DNA of 64,000 bases. It comes from Phoebastria nigripes. Its lineage: Eukaryota > Chordata > Aves > Procellariiformes > Diomedeidae. The stretch covers positions 691,989 to 755,988 of the forward strand of contig JAYKAV010001842.1 in the NCBI GenBank assembly GCA_035582835.1, read 5' to 3'. Positions 43,901-58,900 of the stretch are shown piece by piece. The translations under genes and the position numbers were made by a program. The notes under the pieces were generated by a model. The model was not told the DNA's origin and did no database searches. It saw only the letters and a program-made list of their open reading frames with translations. Within the stretch, counting starts at the first letter, position 1; the number at the start of each line of letters is the position of its first letter.

Positions 43901-46900
43901 GCATGTGATGCTTATCTTTCAGTTATAACTTTATTTAAATAAAGCTTAACTTTATAGCACACTGTAAAAAGGGAAAGTCAAAATAATCTCAAAGATCATG
44001 GACTGCTAAACAGGACACCACTTGGCATGCAGGAGCAAGGATTGGTATTAATGGGGACTGTTTTGCTGTGGCTTGTGGAAACAAACTTAATCCTGGACCT
44101 TTAGCGCAGGAAAGCACCGATGCTGAGGGTGGGGTGTCGCTTGCAAAGATGTTGCTCCAATACCCAATTCTCTATCAACTGGACTGTGGCTCCTGTAGCA
44201 CAACCCAAAAAGATAGCAGCATGTCTGATAGTGGCAACAGCGACTGGAGAATTACACTGCGTACTTACAAGCATGGCTTTCAAATGTTGCAGCTAGCCCA
44301 GTGCATATCTGGTGTGGCGAAAGCCGTGGATTTCAATCTTGTTCTTTGCCCAAGTTGCAGCCATGGAAGTACATACCTCTTAGATAAAAGGGAAGAAAAA
44401 TCTTTATAGCGAGAGTAGTCCAAGACTGCAGTGCGAACACATTCGTTATTGCAGTGCTAAAACAAGGCTGAGATTTGTGGGGAAGCAATGACCCTTTGTT
44501 TGTTTTAAAGTTAGGAGTCAATGGGGAAAGGAAGTGGAATATAAACCTGTCACCGCTTTGACCTCACAGACTTTTGGGGCAGGGAATACATTCACATCTG
44601 CTTAGGATGCTTCTAGCTTTGACCATCCACTGCAAGAGGTTTTGGAACAGTAACAACCAAACAGGGTTTTGGCAGCTTCTGCGTAGGCGTTTTTTACTGA
44701 TATTTGTTAACAGAAGGTTTTGCTCCTGCCTTTGCTGCTGTGGGTGTGTTGGCCTGTGGCCCAGAATGTGCAAGGTTAAATGCACAGTATGGTCATCTAT
44801 AGAACAATGCTCCAAACACTTAAATCCATCTTACTAGCACNAAACATGTTGTGACTTGCAGGTGTGAACCTCTCTTTTGGACACGGTACTGTAAGAAACT
44901 GGAAAACATGACGTCAGTTGCTTGCTAACGTGTACTCCTGCCACTTTTCATCATTGGAAAATGACCTGTCATTCCGCCTATAAAATCTCTCTGAACATAA
45001 TTTGTGGTTCAGGCAAGAAGCTGCATATCCAAGACCACTGAGGGTAGAGAAGTACCAGAAGAGGCAGTTAATTACCATAGTTGATAAAAAGCAGTCTGGT
45101 AATCAAGTGATAATTGTAATGCAGAAGCTATTAGGAAAGCAACTGTCAAAAGCAGTTGCTAGCAGCTACGGAAGGAAAGCAATGACAGGTAAAAGTTCTC
45201 ATGACAGTAGTTTTACTTACTGCATCCTCAGGCAGGCTTTAGCTGCAAACGATCTTTCTACCCACGTATCTCAAATTGCTCATTATTGCAACTAAAGCCA
45301 GGTTAGCCGTATTTCAGCTCTCTCGATGTCATTATTTTCAGCCCAAGACACAGCACATTGACTATAAAAGCAGATGAACCACTATGTAGAACAGAAATTG
45401 CTGGGTATTGCCAACTTAGGTATTAACAGTCAGACTGCAGCACTTGTTTAAAGAACTCCAGGAGCAATTTTTTCCAGGCATTCAGATTGGTGACTGCATG
45501 CACAAACTAGGGCTTATCCAAATACCACTTTGACCATGGGGTTGTAGAAAGTGAACGTGGTTTCAGAAATTGCTGAAGAGGTAGCCATTGCAGGCAGCAC
45601 TGTTGTTCTCTGCAGACAGCTACGTTTGCTGCTGCAGCAGGTAATACATGATGTTTTTTGGAGGATCTCTGTGGAGACAAAGTCTCCGTGCCATGCAAGT
45701 CAGTGGGAGTTCTGCCACTGACTTCAGCGATGCAGGGATTTCACCCACTGTGCTTCATTCTCCTCCTGCTGTGTTTTACAAAGCTGCATATTGTTTGGGA
45801 CTCATCTAAAATTGTCTTTATCAAAATTACAGTGTGCTTAGGGGGTTCCGGGAAGGATTAGGCAATTATATGGATAATGAAAATCCACAATTAGGCTAGG
45901 ATTAAGAGGGAAAATATCCAAGTTTGGAAGCAAGATAAATCCTCATGTTTCAGGGCCCAGATTAACCATTGCATAAGCAGGCTAGAAGGAACCTTCCTCT
46001 GCAAACAACTTATTCCAGTATCCTCTGTTTCTGGCACTTTCCTCTGAAGTGGGAAGTATTTCTTGTAAGAGAGAAACCAAAGACAGTGGAGAGAAGCCAA
46101 AAGTACTGCCTGATTAGTGATATTTGTTCCTTTTAGGTTTATTTACCTGTTTCTGATAAGCCTGTTAAAATGTAGCTTAAATGCACACAGACAAATGAAC
46201 TAATGACTGTGTTTAATACCTATTATATTATTATATTGTGATGTGCAATTAGAAAGCAGCTCAATATAAACACTGTTGTTGTTGGAAAATAGTTTAATTC
46301 CAACTCTTTGTTTGTTATCACAAATTACCCCTATTCCCTTTTGTTTCAAACACTTCTCCCTGTTTCCACTTAGCTTTCTTGTGTTTTTTTAAGACACATG
46401 GGCAGTATATAGTTATTGAAATGCTTTTGACTTTTTGTTTCTTTTTTTACAAGCTTCAGCCCTATTAGGAAGGGTTTTCCAAGTAAGTAACATCTGTTGG
46501 CTTTTGTCAGCAATTAAATCGTTTCAATTTAAATCTGTGGGTTTATGTCCGTGCTCATAAATCTGAGTGTGTTGTCACAGTCGACACCTGCATGTTACTT
46601 TTTACTGTTCCCGGTAGGGAAATTACACNGAGGAGAATAAAAGCAGATTCTGATGCAGCACTGTTATCCGTCAGGCTTTTCCGTCAGCTTTTGTGCTTTT
46701 AATCCCCCCACAGAACTGCAGAAGTATCAAGAAAAAAGAAGGAAAGAAGACAAAAGCTGAAGAGATACCTGCTGATCGGTTTGGCAACCGTTGGGGGTGG
46801 AACAGTGATTGGTGAGGCTGCCCTAGGCATTTTGGAGACTTGCTCCTGAATTCCATGCACAGCACTAGGGAGGGGTGTCTGAATTACACAGTCAGCAACA

Positions 46901-49900
46901 GAAGCCATCATATCTTTTAGCCCAAGCTCTAATTTTAAAGCGTTCACTGCTTTTTTTTGCCAGGCTGAAGGTAGTATGTCACTTCAGATACCAAAAAACC
47001 ACCCCAAACAAACAAACAAACAAACAAAAAACCAAGAAAAGAAAACCCAAATCCAAGAAAAGTATTTTCAGCTACACGAAAATAAAACGGAAAGAATTAG
47101 CTGGAAAAGTTATTCCAGTGTAGCTTCACTGGCTAGGGGAAGTATTAAACTGAGGTCATCACCCTTAAAAAATGTTTTCTCCTCTTTTGCTCTTGTGTTA
47201 TGAGAGGATCAGATCTAAACTGAAACTATTTTCAACTCTAAATTGAAAATAGTGTGAGACTAGATCAATGTTTCCTAAACAAATAGGGCATAGTTCACCC
47301 CAGGCTACCACACATTCTTCCTTTGACTTGTAAATTATTCTTCATTTTTACTGAAGTTGGTCAAAGAATCTGTGCAGAGATTCAGGGCCTGGGGAAGGTC
47401 TCAGAAAGCCCCTTTATTGGTGATGCAAAAAAGACCATCATTTGTATTCTTTCAGTAGCATTAGCAGTACTCACACAGCACAGGGAAATGACTGCCTGGT
47501 TTTTGTAAGTGGTAATAGATTGGTGATATCACTTGTTGCATCTTCAGGCTTGACAGGGGGTCTTGCTGCCCCTCTGGTTGCTGCGGGAGCTGCTACTATT
47601 ATTGGAAGTGCTGGAGCAGCTGCTTTAGGTTCGACTGCTGGAATTGCTGTCATGGCATCACTTTTTGGAGCAGCTGGAGCTGGCCTTACTGGTAAGAGAG
47701 TGACCACACATTTCTCAGCTACTNAGGCACAGTATCATGTGTGCAAATGCAGAGCTAATGACTTAACTGAGCTCTGCAGAGCAAGGCAAGCAATTTGAGG
47801 TGTAATCTTACAACTGTGAAATTTTTATTTTAATGCTGATTAAGATACTGTGTAGCCCCTGATGACCAAGTAGGAAAAGAATATTTGGTATGTGGCTAAT
47901 GAAGGAAATGAAAGCTTGCTGCTTTGGATTAGGAGGGTGCTGCCATGGAGAGCAGCAGCTGTTACAGCTGATGTCTGGTCTGAAGTAAAAAAGCCTTCTG
48001 CTGGGATTCCCTCAGATCACACAAGCTCAGAAGGATCATGTTGGCTCCATACCAAGCTCTAAGTAATGCATGGACTTGCTGAGGGTTTTGGAAAGGAAAA
48101 AAACCCTATCCAAATTACCCAAGTAATTTCTTATGAACTTGTACTGTTAGCAGAGTCTGTCCTTGCTGTGCAATTTCTGAGACTCGTGTTTTTGCCTTGC
48201 TGTGTGTAGGATACAAGATGAAGAAGCGTGTGGGAGCCATAGAAGAGTTTGAATTCCTTCCACTTACTGAAGGAAAGCAGCTTCATATCACCATAGCAAT
48301 TACTGGATGGCTGTGCACTGGCAAATATGGTAAGAACAAGACNAGGAAACTGAGAGAAGCCTGGAGAGCCATGTCTGTGTTCCACTCCAGGCAGTGTTTG
48401 TGCTCTCATAGCACTGTGTCTTGCCCACACTTGCATGGCCTGGTAACTAAAACAGATCGTNTCTCAACATAAGACTTTGTAACCCAATCTGCAATCCCAA
48501 TCAAAACAGAGGAAAGAGAGAGGGCAGTAAATTGGTAGTGATAGTAGGATTGGTAGTAGTCATAGCAGGATTGTTTCTGTTAATAAATGCTGTATGGTTT
48601 TGCTAGGAAAGGTCTGTTTGGGGTGGATGATTTCCAGCACTAGTACAAAGTGTCTCACCTATCTCTGAGACCTTATGGTTATCCTCCAGCAATTAACAGA
48701 AAATAGCGTCTTTTTTGTTTCTCGGTATCTGCCAGCTAATGAGGTTTATTGGCAAGAAAGTTCTGTCAAGTAAATCCTGTTAAGCACAGCACTCAGGAGG
48801 TGAACTTAGAGGCAGCAACCTTGAAAGGTCTGTAGTGTTTTATTTTCCAGTATAGCTTGTCATATAAAATATGTCAACTGTCTGCTGATGTATTCAGCAA
48901 CCTGACTGAACAGCTGCCAATTTATTCAGAAGCATCATAATTAACACTGGATATCATTAATGCAGAAGGATGTCTCTGTCCTGTTGCTTGTTAGGTTGCA
49001 GCTTGCTGTCAGAGTAAGGTTATTTTCACTTTGCAGTACTGAGCTTTGGCTTTTCTCATTGTTTGCCTGCCAGGGGTCCAAATCCTTGGGGTTGGAGGGC
49101 TCCCAGGCACTGTTACAAAGACAAGTGTGTCCCTTCAGGAACCTTTTTGTGTCTGTTTGCCCTTAAAAGGGAGTTACAAATGATACACATTCTTCTTCCA
49201 TAACTAGCAATCTACTATAATGTTTAAAAAAGCAAAACTAGAATTGTCATCCATTTTCCTCCTTACAGCTGTGTCTGTCTATTTACACACTTGCATGACT
49301 CCTTAAAACAGAGGGACTGAGGACAGGATTTTTACGGAATTCGCTACTTTGTGATTTTTGAGCTCCCAGTAGCTGCCTATCTTTATGTTCACAGATCTGA
49401 CAGTACATTGTGGTGCGATCTGGCATGGGGCTCTCTCATGCCACTTTGGTCAGCAGCTGCCTCAACCTGCCCTGCATTGTTTGGGGAAGGAACAGTGTGG
49501 GAAGGGTTTTAGTTAATTAAGATGAAAATTCTGCTCTGCCCTTCAGAGTTCATCTGCCATTAATAGCATTGCCAGGCCCCTCCTGGCCACTTAGTACAAG
49601 CTACACTACAAGCAGGAGGGAGAATATGGCTTAAAAATTGTTCTTTTGGCCAAAAATTAGACTTGCACAGTGGAAATTATCCATTACCTCTCAAACATCC
49701 AGGCACTGCTTTTGATTAGCACCTGGAGGGAAAAAATTAAACTGAAGTGGCTAACGAGGCTAGATGGCAAAGTAACAATAATTGCAGTCTGGATCTGCAA
49801 ATGCAGATTCCTTGTTTTCAGACAGGGCCATTACTGCAATCCTTGCCCATCTAACTGAAGTGCTGGGAAGATGCTCTGCGATAGATTTTGACAAGATCTT

Positions 49901-52900
49901 AACATGTTTTCTTGCTTCTGGTCCCATTGAACTCAGTCCGTGCAGCCATTCAGCACTTCATCTTTCTCAGGACANGCCCTCCTTTGGTCTATATGAGAAG
50001 ACGGAGCTGCGGGACTTGGCTTGATGTCTGATGATAGGAGGAATGTCCTTAATACCTGCCATAATTAGTGTTAACGTCCATCTGTCTTGGCAGTCTCTGA
50101 GGCAATTGAATGGGTCATGAAGTCGGAGCCTGTCCACACTGAAGACTCTTTTCTTTGCCAAGGCAGCTAAAGCTGCATGATTATTTACAAAGCCCAAATT
50201 TACTGTAAAACAGTGGAAATATGGAATCTAAATCTCACAGTAGTTTTAAATATGATTCCTCGTTATCACAGTATATTAGTATATTCCAGTGTCCTGACGG
50301 TTCTTTTCTGATTCTTTGTTGGACTCATCTTGCCAGGAGTCAGCTGTTGTTGCGTTTTCTCTGAACATGATTTCCATCTTTGCAACCTTTCTCAGGGAGC
50401 TTCACAGCACCATGGAGCAGCATGTTGCAATCGAGTGAGCAGTATTGTCTGGCCTGGGAATCCAAGTACTTGATGGAGCTTGGCAATGCCTTAGATTCCC
50501 TGCTGAATGGTTTTGTGAACATGATGGCTCAAGAAGCCCTAAAATTCACTGTCTTGTCAGGTAAGAACCTAAATCGTATCAGATCTGCTTGAGTGGCTCT
50601 TGTGCAGTTTCACTGTTGGTGTCTGTTTAAAGGGGTTTTCCTAAACAAGGAAGATTTCTGAGAAGGCATCTCCCTTGGCAGTATTGGTACCACCCTGCAG
50701 AAGTGGCCAGAGAACCTTCTCTGCCACACCTGTAATTTAGATTTGCTTTTCTGGATTGCTGTGCCTCTGTGTCATTGACTCGTTGTTCTAAAATTACAGC
50801 TGGAAACACCTTCCTTCACGCGTGACTGTGTTTATTTCTCTATGTTATTACACTGTGTTTTACTGCTTACATAAACCTTTCAAACGTGCAGGTTACATTC
50901 ATGTATAGCGTCTGTTTGCCTCCATATCAGAACATCAGATTCTTTCTTATCTTTAGTCTAGCAAAACATTTCTCTGATCAGCTCTTGAGAAAGAAAAACT
51001 GGAAATGACAAAAGGTCCTAGGTTTAGCTTTTAACTTCAGTGAACCATCTTGCTTTTGATGTTTCCTAAGAGCAGCCCAGATTTGTGACTATGCCGTGAT
51101 GTTTGCTTTGTGTGTTGCAGGTATTGTGACAGCCTTGACTTGGCCAACTTCGCTCTTAACTGTTGCCAGTGTCATTGACAACCCCTGGGGAGTTTGTCTC
51201 CATCGGTCTGCTGAAGTAGGCAAACACCTAGCACATATCCTGCTCAGTCGACAGCAGGTAATTCGCTAGAAATTATCCAGGAGTAATGTCTGCAAGGGAT
51301 TTGGCCCACGGAGGTTGTTTTATAGTCATGCTGGTTAACTGTCAAGTGGTATCTTTCCAGGGAGAAGAAAATGAATAATAAACTGAAAAATTAAAAAATG
51401 ATGCATGAAGGTGACCAGCATGTATCTGGTTTGTTGAGGAAAAATAGGAAGTCCCAAATGAATCAGAGAATTCCTGCTAAGATTTGTTCCATTTAATTTA
51501 ACCTAAAGCTTTTCTAAATGAAGAAGAAGAGATCCAGGTCATAAATGACAAGTGGCTTGACCATGTCACAAAACAGCCAGGCCAACTCACCTAGTGGAAA
51601 TTTGAGAACAGAAAGTAAAGACAGGTGAAAAGGAGAAGAGAATACAGAGTGTTAAAAATATTCACTGATAATTAAGAGACACTAGCAAAACAACGTAAGA
51701 GAAGACTGTGCAGCAGTAGATGCACCGTGAGCCATGTTTTTGCCTACAGAGAAGTGGAATGGGCTGGTACCTGGAAGAAGTGACAGAAGTTATTAAGCCT
51801 CCCTGAGAAGGCTTGCAAAAGATGTTTCTGCCCCCCAAAAGCCTGCTGTTATTTGCTGGGCTGTCACTGGCACGGAGAGAGGCTGTTTTCTGCTGGCCAT
51901 GTGTTCATCTCACAGGCACGTTAGTCCGGTATCTATTATAGAGGAGCCCTATGGGAGCCGTGGCCCCAGAGCTGTGTGTCATAAATAACAATGTGAAACA
52001 GCAGAGTAGAAACAAACTTGATTTCTCATAAAAATACAATCCCAGGAAAGGCAATAAACTTTATTTCATACAAGCCCTTTGTTTTGCTTGGGGGCATTTG
52101 TTACTGCCTTTTAAGCATTCGCTATTTTGAAAACACACATTCCAATGTGCTGGACCATCTAAAACTAGTTAGCGTGATGTCTAGGGAGTCCATCGCACAC
52201 CTGCTCCCTGGTTAATACAAAGGCCATTTTTCATTGTTGTTGAGATTAGGCTCCCTTTGATCTTACAGAAAATCTTATTAGGCTATTCAGAATAAAAGCT
52301 TACCCCACATCTTTTTTTATAACAGCCACACAGTGCTGCTGCCATTCAGTCTTAAATCTAGAAGTGGTCAATATTTTTGTATTACAGCTGCTTCTTCTGT
52401 TTATTGAAACATTTCTAGGAAAATTTTGTTCCGTGAATTAGGCTTTCGTTTGGAAATTTCAAAACAATGAGAGTGAATGTTTTGTTTCTGTTTGAAACAT
52501 CTACTTTGTTGTAACTTCTGATCATTAGATTCTTTCAATTGATTTTCTGAGTATCAAAAAATACAAAATACTCAGATATGCAGAATTCTGAATGTTGAAC
52601 TGTGCATAACTTTAAGGATACAAAATCCCTTTGAAATCAACCAAATTGCTCGAATGTTTAAAAGATCATGAACAAGCCTAAGTGCTTTGCGTATCAGGGT
52701 CTTGGGGATCCTATGGCCAGTCTCTTTCTAGGTCTAGAACAGTATTTGATGGTGTTTCCTCCTTTCCTTCCTTCTTAGGGCAAGCGACCTGTCACACTGA
52801 TTGGCTTCAGTCTGGGTGCAAGAGTCATTTACTTCTGCCTGCAGGAAATGGCTCAAGAAAAAGGTAAAATTCAGCTTATAACCTTTTTCTCCTTTATTTT

Positions 52901-55900
52901 CCTTACTGCTGGTAGAGAAGTTTTTCTTCCAAGAGGAAGAGTTCTTCTGGAACAGAGCTTGGGTCTTTTAGGATAGGACAGAAACCTAAAATAATGGTTT
53001 TGAAATGCATTTGGAGTCAAATTCTACTGTCGTTTCCACCAGTTCAGTGGATTAAATCCGCTGTCTTCACTCGAGGTGCTCCAGTGTGTCAGTTTGGTCT
53101 CCAGTCTGTAAACAACAACTTGACATTTTGTGACATTCAACTGCTAGATCAGTCTGTGAGCTGCCCACGTGCCACTGTGATCTTGGCAGAGGATGCTTTG
53201 CCTTTATTGGAAGCTCTCTGTAGCTATTGTAGCTGATTCCCTGAGTCCTCCCTTCCATTTAAGTCACTGAAATGCCACTGTCATCTGCTATTTTCATGGT
53301 AATTTTTCCCCAAAGTCAAGTATAAAACCATCTGTCAATTTATTACCCGTTGTGGTTCTGTTTATTAATAGATTCTATTTTTAATTTAGAAAAAGAATAA
53401 AATCATTATGATCAGTTGATGTAAATTGCATCTTGGAGTTGAGTCAGTAGTGAGTGTGTGCGTGCAGCCTGCCTTCCCCCCTATGTAGCTAATTTAATTC
53501 ATTAACCATTTAGCCTCACAAAGAGTCGCTAATAAATAAGGAGCTTTATAAAGGAAAATGTTCAATAAAGTCCAAGAAGGTGGGAATAGAGTCAAGTGAG
53601 GACGGAGAAGGACAGCTGTGTACCAGAACTTCACTTCTGGTTTAAGGTGGAAGTCCTCAAATACAGGAATTCTGTTCTCAAAATAAATCTAATCAAATCC
53701 AGAATGATCCTAATGGAGTTATACTGAAGCCAGCATCCAGATCCTAATCTGGCCCTAGATCTACTCTTTTTGTGTCCTAAGAATGCCAGAGGCTGAGATA
53801 TTTTCAGGCTTTTATTTAATGGTCTGCAGTCTCTCGCTGGAATAACATGGGACCGTAGCTAAGTAATACGTGAAAGGAAATCATTAGGGGCCTTTAAGGT
53901 TGGCTGCCATTCTAAAGAAATCTAAGCATCATAATTATGTATCATAGCAGCTCCCCACTGTACACTAATTTTTCAGTTCCTTAATTGAATTATGAAAGCT
54001 GAGCTGTTTGTGAGATGAAAAGCAGCATGTTTAGCGCAGATTGCCAAGGCGTTCTTCACATGCACATTCCAGCGCAAGCCACAGAAGGAATGGAGCTGGG
54101 ACCTGGGACATCTGAGACTGATTTGGGTTTGGACTGGGATGTCTCACACGAAAGAAATACAAGGCCTAGTCATGCAGGCCTTTTGTATCCAGATGGCAGT
54201 GGCATTTCTGAGGACAAATAACTAATCATGGATTATCCAGTGAAACACCATGGCAGAAACTCAAATTCTGTTAAAAGAAAATACGCTTCTGCAAAGCAAT
54301 TAAATAACCTTTGGGATACTTCATCACAAATGACTTTGGAAGCCAGAGCTTAGTAGGTTTCCAGAAAATGACGTTACAGCAGAAGATGTAGTAATGACCC
54401 GTCAGAGACAAGTTACTACGTGGGAAGATCATTGGTCTGATTTCTTCATCACGATTCCCATGCATTTTAGTAAATAAGAAGTGTAAACTAATGAAAATTG
54501 ATAATGGCCTGAACCTTGAAGCCATACTGCGCTCGATAGGAGTGAGGTATTACACATTACATATTTGTCTAATACTGATCACAGTGTCCTACAGAATCGC
54601 ATGTGTGACCAGTATCACCACTGGGTTATCATATTTGCTGTGGTTAGGTATCAGGAATATTGCTGCCAAACTCTGCCATGAAACACTGTCCTTGGCACTG
54701 CATCTGTACAATGCCCAGAGAACGCTAAATTCCACGCCTCTTCTCTTTTCAGTGAGGACTAACATGATGAGATGCTTTCCTTTTTGCCCAGTGAGTTGCA
54801 CCCTAAAGACACAGTGAAGCCCAGCTCCCAAAGACTGGTTATAGTCTCTGAGTCGGCTTGTATTTTCCGCACCTTTTCTGGGCAAATCATCTTACCAGTT
54901 TTTAATTTGTGCCCATCAGTAATTGCCTTTTCCCCCCCCCTGCTGTGCAGACTTTATTATTCTTCATCATGTAAAAGATTTGCAAACTGTGAAATACATT
55001 TAACTTATCTAGAGTGTCAGCAACTGTGCAGGCCAGAGATCTATTCTCAGGTTTCTGTCCCCCTTGGTCAACATTCGAAGAAAATGAGTATTTTTCAGCC
55101 AAGGCTAAACATTTTTGTTCTGAGCAAGAAATAAGCTGTACAAAGGACTGGAGAAACAAAAGCTTCCAATACCTTACCCAAATGTTCAGGATCCTGATGA
55201 ATTAGCTGTTTGTTTATTCAGTTGGCTCACACTGTGGCCATGGAATTTAGTACCTTGGTTGGAANGAGCTCCCCATTCGTAAGGCTCTGGGTTTCTTTTT
55301 CATTGCCCATGATTATGGGAACAAGACTTTATTGCTCACAGATTACACTAACAAAATTGAATTGCTCTTTGCTGTTCTCTTGATTGGTGCAAAATTTGCT
55401 TTGCAATAAGAAGTAATACCACGAGAGCTCTTTTGGATTGTTGCCAGCCACTGGGATTTATACTGCAGAGAAAGATGCAGGCACTGCAGGCAGCTCCAAG
55501 TCTTTTACTGCTATTAGGGAAAGGAAACCAATTGACGTACGTTTAAAAAGTCTAGCCAGGCAGCACCTTTCCGTCATAACTTGATGTGGTATGCAGTCAT
55601 TCTCACTTTCACTTCCCCGTAAACTTCAGCATATTGTTTTACAAACTGCAAACGCCAGCCTGAGAATGGTTTAGCTCACATCTTGTACACGCTGGTCTCC
55701 CACGGGTGGAGAGTATGGATTTGGCATGCTATGCCCATGAGTCTCCCAAGACATGCGCTGCTGTGAATTTCATTTAACTGCTATGGCATCAGGTGCTTGA
55801 TCTCTCTTTACCAAGAAGATTTATGAATAGATATTAATATATTGTTTAGGAGTTTAGGAAAGTAGCAGAGCTGCCCAATATTTCTCATTCAATCATTATT

Positions 55901-58900
55901 TCTACTGAAATTCCCCAGCTGCAGCTGTCTGATGAGAGAGGAAGATTTATTATGCTTAAAAGTCAACATTCCTTTTCAGCAAATCATGCCCTGGGCATTC
56001 AGGTTAAAGTACCCTTCAAGAAAATCAAACCAGTTTGATAGATTATCATTTCGTGTTGGCAAATGCCTTCATTGTTGCTAGTTCCCAATCAATATTAAGA
56101 ACTTGGGGGTTTTCTGTTGCATGTACAGGTCATGTTTTTCACGAACTCAGCTCTAAGTACCGGTTGTGGGAAGAGTTTATTGTGCTTAATATATGACAAC
56201 ATTTGCTCACTATATGGAATGTCAGTCCCTTTCACCTGTTTCAAAGCATAATAGTTCAGCTCTCTGCAAATCCAGATCAATAGGTCTGTGGAAAGAACTT
56301 TCCACAGGTTTGCTGCTTGAACTGCATCTTTCTGGACAGAGGCCAGGCCACTTCTTGCTCTTGCCATCAGCCTGGTTCCTTTCACTGTCTCAGGATCTCT
56401 AATTTTCACATTTACTGACTCCAGCTGGAACTGCAGACACTTAGCTTTTATGCAGAATGATGTTTAAGATTGTCCTTTCCATTGTTTCTGTCTTTAAAAT
56501 TTAAACCACAGAAATGATGATTTTTCTGTAGTGAACATCTGAACATACCCCTCCTTCATGTACATGTAAAGATATCTTTTCTGAGCCGTCTTCTAAATCT
56601 GAGCTGTTCTGCTTTCATCTTAATAGACTCGCAAGGGATCATTGAAGATGTGGTCTTACTGGGAGCTCCAGTGGAAGGAGAAGCCAAGTACTGGAAAGCT
56701 ATCACAAAAGTGGTGTCAGGCAGGATCATAAACGGTTATTGCAGGTCTGTACATGCTCAGTCCCCTGCTTCATTATCCTAGCGTCACTTTGAAATGATTT
56801 TGTACGTTTATCCCTTTTAAACATTTTGTAAGTGAATAATTGCTCAGCTGGTGAGTACGTTGATTCAGTAGCACCAGAGACAGTAGTGCCAGAGTCTCTT
56901 CCCTCAGATTAATTGGAGATGACAGTCTTCAGGAGACACTTGAAGGCTGTTCTGTCTCCAGCTCTTGGCTGTTTGCGATGCATAGTTACACTGGAAGCCT
57001 GAGGTGCTCAATATGTAGGTCCTGTTCATACAGTGGCAGTGTTATATCACCCTGGCAGCTTAAAGCTGGGTCAGTGTGTTTGTGTGCATAATTTGACATA
57101 TTCTAAGGCCCCTTTAAATCTCAGCTTTATGTAAAGGACTATAAATTCGGCCGTTAAGTTCACTGACAGTTAAAGAATGCGAATTAAAATCTATAAAAGC
57201 TTTGAGATACAATTCACTAGGGGCTGCTTATGGGGAACAAGATGTGAAAATTGCAATGGAAGGGACGGAGCTCAAGCAAATCGAAGATTTTTTTTTTATA
57301 TCTAGAGTCAGTTTCTGGTCAAGATAGTCCACGTGACCAAGATATTTTACTTACAAAGGAGGTATAGCTGGAATAGCTGTAGCAAATATACTAAGGATGT
57401 GAAAGAATAGAAAGGTTACCTTGAAATCAAATATCAGCCTTATAAAACTGCGCAGACAACTGCTATGCAGAGTTGTGAGAGCTGCTGGGTGAGAAGAGGG
57501 AGATTCAGAGGCATGAAACAGCTGAAGCAATCTTATAAAAGCTATTAAGAATTCAAGTGACAGTATCAAATCTAATGACTGTGTATTAGAAGATAATTGT
57601 GACAAGAACGCTGCTTAGCAGCACGATTAGAAGAGGGGAAATTAAAACAAAGGAATGAAGCAGGGAAGACTGAGAGCATGGGAAAATAAATTGAGAAATA
57701 ACCAGGCAAGAAGATTAGCAAAGAACATGTAACTGCAAGTCAAGACAGCTTATAAAGCCATGAGCCCTCAGGTCAAGGACGGTTGAAAATGCTGTTGGTA
57801 CTTTCCATACACACATACATATGTATCCCTACATACATAGGTATAAGATGAGGAAGTATTGTATTACTGTGCATCTAACATAGTATATTAATTTACAAAG
57901 AAGAACTAAATAAAGGAATTAAAAGCATTCGAGATTAAAACAAATTATTAATCCCATCTGTCAGTTAGGCTGAAAATTGTTGCTTTTGTCCTTTTTGGGA
58001 TCACAGGAGGTTTTATGGATGCCGGATGTGCACACCAGTTACACTATTTCTTCATGTGACATAAGGAAAAAGCAATTGCTGCCTCCTTGGGAGTGCTTCT
58101 GTGTTCCTCTAAGAAGCCATAAATGATAGCAATTGTTGCATAGAACTGAATTTGCCCTGGCAAATACCGTTCCTCCCTGTGTTATACAAAAATCAATTTC
58201 ACTGCAAAAAGCTCAGTGTATTCATTTCCTATAATAATAAAAAAAAAAAGATCTTGTTATAGTTTCAAAGCCTGCATGTGCTCTTGGANTAAAATAGTAT
58301 GTGTGTTTGTACCTCTGTGTGTGCAGTAATCTGGTTAGTCTCTGCTTTGGCAAGCCCGTGTCTTGAATGTTGAATGAAAAATGATGTAGAAATTGTAGCT
58401 TGTTGCTCACAAATAGAAGAATCAGGCGAGAAGATTGTCAGGAAATATTCCACTATGGTGGTTCTCTACTTTGCCCTCAGATGCTGAATTTGAGGGTTAT
58501 TCAGTTAGCGTGAGGGGCAGCTAGAGGAGGTAACTGAGAGATATGGAGAATTTATGTGAGGATATTAGATATGAGAGAAGGATTATACAAACATTTTGTG
58601 GTAAGACCTCACCTGATTCTGATTTCTCTGGTCTCTTGCTTATACAAAGTGTGGCCTTGTTCTGTCACTTCAGGAGTAACTCTATTTAGGTCAGATGAAG
58701 TACACTGAATAGAATTCCTGCAAGATCAGATTTGGGCCCAGTTTGTGAGCTTCAGTCCAGTGTAGCTTGTCTCCTTTGGCTTTGAAGTCTGAAAGGATAT
58801 GGAGAGTGAAAGCCAGCTGTCAGAGCTGTCCCATCTGATTTCACAGAAAGGTTACGAATTCCTAGTGGGAAACCTTAACCAAATTAGTTAGACTCACTCA

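Noticed and set aside
45940..46090. Possible old CR1-like repeat (AGGCTAGAAGGAACCTT...)
   Set aside because: The resemblance is limited to a few bases and could be chance; not enough for a call.
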